Source: an uncultured Arachnia sp. (lineage in GTDB: Bacteria > Actinomycetota > Actinomycetes > Propionibacteriales > Propionibacteriaceae). Taken from it: 64,000 bases of DNA. Under the pieces are notes generated by a model, which did no database searches, was not told the DNA's origin, and saw only the letters and a list, made by a program, of their open reading frames with translations. The first letter of the stretch is position 1, and the number at the start of each line of letters is the position of its first letter. The DNA is taken from positions 62,001 through 126,000 of the forward strand of contig CANMNB010000007.1 in NCBI GenBank assembly GCA_947499145.1, given 5' to 3'. Below, piece by piece: positions 58,072 through 64,000 of the stretch. The position numbers and the translations under genes are program-made.

Positions 58072-58617
58072 GTGGTCCCCGCGATCGGGGCGTTGCAAGA
58101 GATCAACCTAGGGCCTCTTGCGCCCCACTACCTGTCCGAGGTCATAGCGGGCATCGTCCTGATGCTCGTGATCTTCCAGATCATGTGGAAGGTCGTCGTC
58201 CCCGCCTTCGAGAAGATGTACGAGGAGCGCTCGGCAAAGATCGAGGGTGGCATGCAGCGCGCGGCCGCGGCCGAGGCGAAGGCCCAGGCTGCACTGGCCG
58301 AGTACAACGAGAAGCTGGCATCGGCACGCGAGGAGGCGGCGCGCATCCGCGAGGACGCGAAGAACACCGCCGCACAGCTCGTGGCCGAGGGCCGTGACCA
58401 GGCCGCCAAGGAGTCCCAGCGCATTGTGGACTCCGGCCGGGCCCAGCTGGCGGCCGAGCGTGCCCAACTGATCGGCGAGCTCCGGGGAGAGGTGGGCGGT
58501 CTCGCCACCCAGCTCGCGGAGAAGATCGTCGGTGAGACGCTCAGCGACGACGCCCGCGCCCAGCGCACCGTGGACCGCTTTCTGGCCGAGCTCGAGTCGG
58601 CAGGGTCTGCACGATGA
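58072..58617 (+). CDS. atpF: ATP synthase F0 subunit b
   Basis: The peripheral stalk protein has 181 residues. One membrane helix (LSEVIAGIVLMLVIFQIMWKV) is followed by a long Ala/Glu/Arg-rich coiled coil (AAAAEAKAQAALAEYNEKLA). It starts at a GTG eight bases after the atpE stop and overlaps the atpH ATG by four bases (ATGA). Confidence 0.95.
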   Translation: MVPAIGALQEINLGPLAPHYLSEVIAGIVLMLVIFQIMWKVVVPAFEKMYEERSAKIEGGMQRAAAAEAKAQAALAEYNEKLASAREEAARIREDAKNTAAQLVAEGRDQAAKESQRIVDSGRAQLAAERAQLIGELRGEVGGLATQLAEKIVGETLSDDARAQRTVDRFLAELESAGSAR

Positions 58618-59438
58618 AGGCCCGCGACGCGGCGCAGCTGCGCCTGGACACCGAGGTCGACGCCTGCGAGGTGGACGACCAAGCGGCCGACGAGCTCTTC
58701 GCGGTCGTCGATGTGCTGGACGCGCAGCCCCCGCTGCGTCGCTCCCTGTCGGATCCCTCCGCGCAGGCCGCCGACAAGGAGGCCCTGGCCGAGCGCCTCT
58801 TCTCCTCCAGGATCTCCGCGCCGGCCATGGACACCATCCGTTCCGTGGTCCGGCAGCCATGGCCCAGTGGACGCAGTCTGGCCGAGGCACTGGAACGCCT
58901 CGGGGTGCGTGCCCTCCTCTCCCAGGCCTCCAAGCAGGGAGTCCTGGGACGGGTCCAGGAGGAACTGCACGACGTCGCACGAGTCGTCCTCGGCACCCCC
59001 GAGCTCGACGACGCCCTCCGGAACCGGCGGTTCTCCCTCGAGGGTCGACGCGAACTGGTGTCCTCCCTGGTCGCTGAACGGGTCCACCCCATCAGCGCCC
59101 GCCTCCTGTCCCGTGCCGTGGCGGCCCGTGCCCGCACACTGCCACTGACCGTCCAGAGCTACCTGGACATGGCTGCCCAGGTGGGTGGCCAGCAGATCGC
59201 ACGCGTCACGGTCGCCCGGCCCCTGGACGACGAGCGGCGCGCGCGCCTGCAGGCGGCGCTCGAGCGCCAGGTGTCCGGGCCGGTCGTCATCCAGGAGGTC
59301 GTCGACCCCGACGTCCTCGGGGGGCTCAACGTCCAGCTGGGCGACCACATCATTGAATCCACCGTGGCAGGACGGCTCGACGAAGCCCGTCGGCTCCTGA
59401 CCACCACCAACTTCTCGAAAGTAGGACGCAATGGCTGA
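58614..59438 (+). CDS. atpH: ATP synthase F1 subunit delta
   Basis: Delta joins the F1 head to the peripheral stalk. The 274-residue protein is longer than the E. coli one (177), as usual for actinobacterial delta. The C-terminal part carries [20 protein letters not shown] and [20 protein letters not shown], the conserved end. It starts with an ATGA overlap with atpF and its stop overlaps the atpA start. Confidence 0.94.
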   Translation: MKARDAAQLRLDTEVDACEVDDQAADELFAVVDVLDAQPPLRRSLSDPSAQAADKEALAERLFSSRISAPAMDTIRSVVRQPWPSGRSLAEALERLGVRALLSQASKQGVLGRVQEELHDVARVVLGTPELDDALRNRRFSLEGRRELVSSLVAERVHPISARLLSRAVAARARTLPLTVQSYLDMAAQVGGQQIARVTVARPLDDERRARLQAALERQVSGPVVIQEVVDPDVLGGLNVQLGDHIIESTVAGRLDEARRLLTTTNFSKVGRNG

Positions 59439-61068
59439 ACTCACCATCAGTCCGGATGAGATCCGTCAGGCACTGGACAACTTCGTCAAGTCGTACCAGC
59501 CCGAGGCGGCCACCGCCACCGAGATCGGCACCGTCATCTCCTCCGGTGACGGCATCGCCCGCGTGGAGGGTCTCCCGTCCGCCATGGCCAACGAGCTGTT
59601 GCGCTTCGAGAACGGGACCATGGGCATCGCCCTGAACCTCGACGAGCGCGAGATCGGCGTCGTCGTGCTCGGCAACTCCGAGGGCATCGACGAGGGCTCC
59701 GTGGTACACGGGACCGGCGAGGTCCTGTCTGTGCCCGTGGGTGACGGCTACCTGGGCCGCGTCGTCGACGCCATCGGTCGACCGATCGACGGTCTCGGCG
59801 AGATCACCGACATCGACGAGCGCCGAGCCCTCGAGCTGCAGGCCGCCGGCGTCATGGACCGGCAGGAGGTCCGGGAACCGCTGCAGACCGGCATCAAGGC
59901 GATCGACGCCATGACCCCCATCGGCCGGGGCCAGCGCCAGCTGATCATCGGCGACCGCAAGACCGGCAAGACCGCCATCGCGATCGACACGATCATCAAC
60001 CAGAAGGCCAACTGGGAGACGGGCGACCCGAAGCAGCAGGTGCGCTGCATCTATGTCGCCATCGGCCAGAAGGGTTCCACGATCGCCGAGGTCCGTTCCA
60101 CGCTGGAGAAGGCCGGCGCGATGGACTACACGACGATCGTGCACGCGCCGGCCTCGGACCCGGCGGGGTACAAGTACATCGCCCCCTACACGGGGTCCGC
60201 GATCGGCCAGCACTGGATGTACCAGGGCCAGCACGTCCTCATCGTGTTCGACGACCTCACCAAGCAGGCCGAGGCCTACCGCGCGATGTCGCTGCTGCTC
60301 CGCCGCCCGCCGGGCCGCGAGGCCTACCCCGGTGACGTGTTCTACCTCCACTCCCGCCTGCTCGAGCGCTGCGCCAAGCTCTCGGACGAGCTGGGTGCGG
60401 GGTCGATGACCGGCCTGCCGATCATCGAGACCAAGGCGAACGACGTCTCGGCCTACATCCCGACCAACGTCATCTCCATCACCGATGGCCAGATCTTCCT
60501 GCAGTCGGACCTCTTCAACGCCAACCAGCGCCCGGCCATCGACGTCGGCATCTCCGTGTCCCGCGTCGGCGGCGCCGCCCAGATCAAGGCGATGAAGTCG
60601 GTTTCGGGCTCGCTGAAGATCAACCTCGCGCAGTACCGCGACATGCAGGCGTTCGCGATGTTCGCGTCGGACCTCGACGCGACCTCGAGGCGCCAGCTCG
60701 AACGCGGGTCGCGCCTGACCGAGCTCCTGCGCCAGGGCCAGTACGCCCCGTACCCGGTGGAGGACCAGGTCGTCAGCGTGTGGGCCGGCACGGAGGGCCA
60801 CTTCGACGACGTCCCCGTCGACGACGTCCTGCGCTTCGAGCAGGAGTTCCTGGAGTACCTGCGCCACAACAGCGACGTGCTGCAGTCCATCGCCGAGACG
60901 AAGCAGTTCCCCGACGACGCCAAGGACTCGACGCTCTCCGCCCTGAAGGACTTCAAGCAGACCTTCCGGACCTCCGAGGGCAAGCTCCTGGTCGGACACG
61001 AGGAGCACCAGCCGATGGAGGACAGTGAGATCGGCCAGGAGACGATCGTCGTCAAGAAGCGGAGCTGA
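59431..61068 (+). CDS. atpA: ATP synthase F1 subunit alpha
   Basis: The 545-residue alpha subunit is the non-catalytic nucleotide-binding part of the F1 hexamer. Walker A is [15 protein letters not shown], and [17 protein letters not shown] is the ATP synthase alpha/beta signature. The C-terminal extension of about 35 residues (after FRTSEGK) is typical of actinobacteria. The ATG at 59431 overlaps the atpH stop by eight bases. Confidence 0.97.
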   Translation: MAELTISPDEIRQALDNFVKSYQPEAATATEIGTVISSGDGIARVEGLPSAMANELLRFENGTMGIALNLDEREIGVVVLGNSEGIDEGSVVHGTGEVLSVPVGDGYLGRVVDAIGRPIDGLGEITDIDERRALELQAAGVMDRQEVREPLQTGIKAIDAMTPIGRGQRQLIIGDRKTGKTAIAIDTIINQKANWETGDPKQQVRCIYVAIGQKGSTIAEVRSTLEKAGAMDYTTIVHAPASDPAGYKYIAPYTGSAIGQHWMYQGQHVLIVFDDLTKQAEAYRAMSLLLRRPPGREAYPGDVFYLHSRLLERCAKLSDELGAGSMTGLPIIETKANDVSAYIPTNVISITDGQIFLQSDLFNANQRPAIDVGISVSRVGGAAQIKAMKSVSGSLKINLAQYRDMQAFAMFASDLDATSRRQLERGSRLTELLRQGQYAPYPVEDQVVSVWAGTEGHFDDVPVDDVLRFEQEFLEYLRHNSDVLQSIAETKQFPDDAKDSTLSALKDFKQTFRTSEGKLLVGHEEHQPMEDSEIGQETIVVKKRS

Positions 61069-61071
61069 GCA

Positions 61072-63440
<2,369 letters not shown>

Positions 63441-63441
63441 C

Positions 63442-63858
63442 GTGGACCGCGAACCGCTGAAGGTGGAGGTCGTCGCGGCCGACCGCCAGGTGTGGGCGGG
63501 CGACGTGGTCAACATCATCGCCCGCACCACCGAGGGTGACATCGGCATCCTGCCGGGACACGAACCCCTGATGGCGGCACTGGTTCCATGCGTCGTGCAA
63601 ATCGTGACCGCCGACGGCCGCGGCGAGACCTTGGCCATTGACGGGGGGTTCATCTCCGTGGCGAACGACCACGTGTGGATCCTCAGCCAGGAGGCCGTGA
63701 TGGGAGACGAGGTCACCATGGAGCGCGCCCACAGGGAGGCCGCCGAGCTTCGTCGCCTCCGTGATGACGGCGAAATCTCCGATGAGCAGGAACACCGGCT
63801 CCACATCCTGCACGCCCAGATCAGGGCCGGCGAGCGGGTCCAGTCCTCGTCACACTGA
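63442..63858 (+). CDS. atpC: ATP synthase F1 subunit epsilon
   Basis: Epsilon brakes ATP hydrolysis and links gamma to the c ring. The 138-residue protein has the beta-sandwich start PLKVEVVAADRQVWAGD and GDIGILPGHEPLMAALVP; the C-terminal helix is short and ends in a Ser/His-rich tail. It starts with a GTG one base after the atpD stop. A strong terminator follows. Confidence 0.95.
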   Translation: MDREPLKVEVVAADRQVWAGDVVNIIARTTEGDIGILPGHEPLMAALVPCVVQIVTADGRGETLAIDGGFISVANDHVWILSQEAVMGDEVTMERAHREAAELRRLRDDGEISDEQEHRLHILHAQIRAGERVQSSSH

Positions 63859-63868
63859 TCCAGAGCTG

Positions 63869-63900
63869 AGCGGCCCCTTCGGGGGCCGCTTTGGTCTTTT
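63869..63900 (+). terminator. Rho-independent terminator of the ATP synthase operon
   Basis: AGCGGCCCC-TTCG-GGGGCCGCT is a perfect 9-bp stem with a UUCG tetraloop, followed by TTGGTCTTTT. It is the clearest terminator in the window. Confidence 0.93.
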
Positions 63901-63915
63901 CAGGAGACCCTCCGG

Positions 63916-63921
63916 TATCTT
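63916..63921 (+). promoter_or_regulatory. -10-like element of the DUF2550-type gene (leaderless start)
   Basis: TATCTT is followed by exactly six bases and then the ATG at 63928; no ribosome site is present. The transcript should start at or next to the start codon. Confidence 0.6.
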
Positions 63922-63927
63922 TCCCCC

Positions 63928-64000
63928 ATGGAGTGGGGGAGCGTCCTCGTCGTGGTGTGCGTGATCGCCGCGCTCGCGCTGCCCTTCATCGGCCTCTACG
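63928..64000 (+). CDS. 5' end of a small membrane protein gene, likely DUF2550 family (truncated by window)
   Basis: Only 24 codons are inside the window: an ATG followed by a hydrophobic helix, WGSVLVVVCVIAALALPFIG. DUF2550 membrane proteins usually follow atpC in actinobacteria and start with such a helix, so that family is the best guess from position. The frame is open to the last base. Confidence 0.55.
   Translation, partial: MEWGSVLVVVCVIAALALPFIGLY

Overview
The window is chromosomal core DNA from a high-GC Actinomycetota (Gram-positive actinobacterium). The lineage is supported by several genes together: a KGD-type fused 2-oxoglutarate decarboxylase, WhiB1, PdtaS, a SigR/RsrA redox sigma pair, UvrD2 with HRDC and tetracysteine, the tiny ribosomal protein bL37, and a Rho with a large Arg/Asn-rich insert. 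A complete recBCD operon, a PPA1309-family gene and the lack of thrC between hom and thrB fit Propionibacteriaceae best; that family-level assignment is inference. GTG starts, 1 to 4 bp stop/start overlaps and several apparently leaderless starts are common. I saw no IS element, phage, CRISPR array or region of deviating composition, and no candidate for a wholly new multi-gene system. The interest lies in regulatory and small features.

Layout. 1-1.9 kb (minus): a truncated class I glutamine amidotransferase coupled to a GCS2-type glutamate-cysteine ligase. 2-3.2 kb: an aromatic/aspartate aminotransferase. 3.2-11.1 kb (minus): recC-recB-recD, with uvrD2 divergent. 13.2-15 kb (minus): a DUF5679 mini-protein and a DUF2342 zincin-like protein. 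15-19.5 kb (plus): an overlapping trio of PDZ/Lon-like protease, PPA1309 protein and UPF0182 membrane protein. 19.5-24.6 kb (minus): an M16 peptidase pair, an acyltransferase, tRNA-fMet with its own promoter and terminator, and a FUSC membrane protein. 24.8-29.7 kb (plus): a five-gene peptide/nickel-type ABC transporter, followed by serA.

30.9-31.2 kb is a convergent intergenic region with three copies of a 17-bp palindrome. 31.2-34.9 kb (minus): DoxX-aroA-rsgA-hisN, divergent from an SRAP gene. 35.7-36.7 kb: sigR-rsrA, preceded by a perfect GGGAAT-N18-GTT SigR-type promoter. Then come bL37, pdtaS, whiB1 and a small membrane protein. 39.2-45.8 kb (minus): tRNA-Arg, a GT87 glycosyltransferase, kgd, a DUF6104 protein and galK.

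45.9-50.2 kb (plus): a lipoprotein and lysA-hom-thrB. 50.4-54.5 kb: rho, rpmE, prfA, prmC. 54.5-63.9 kb: a threonylcarbamoyl-AMP synthase, a WecA-type transferase, two small AtpI-like proteins and atpBEFHAGDC, ended by a clear terminator. A truncated DUF2550-type gene starts at the right edge. Functionally the window holds DNA break repair, disulfide-stress regulation, aspartate-family amino acid synthesis, translation termination and energy conservation.
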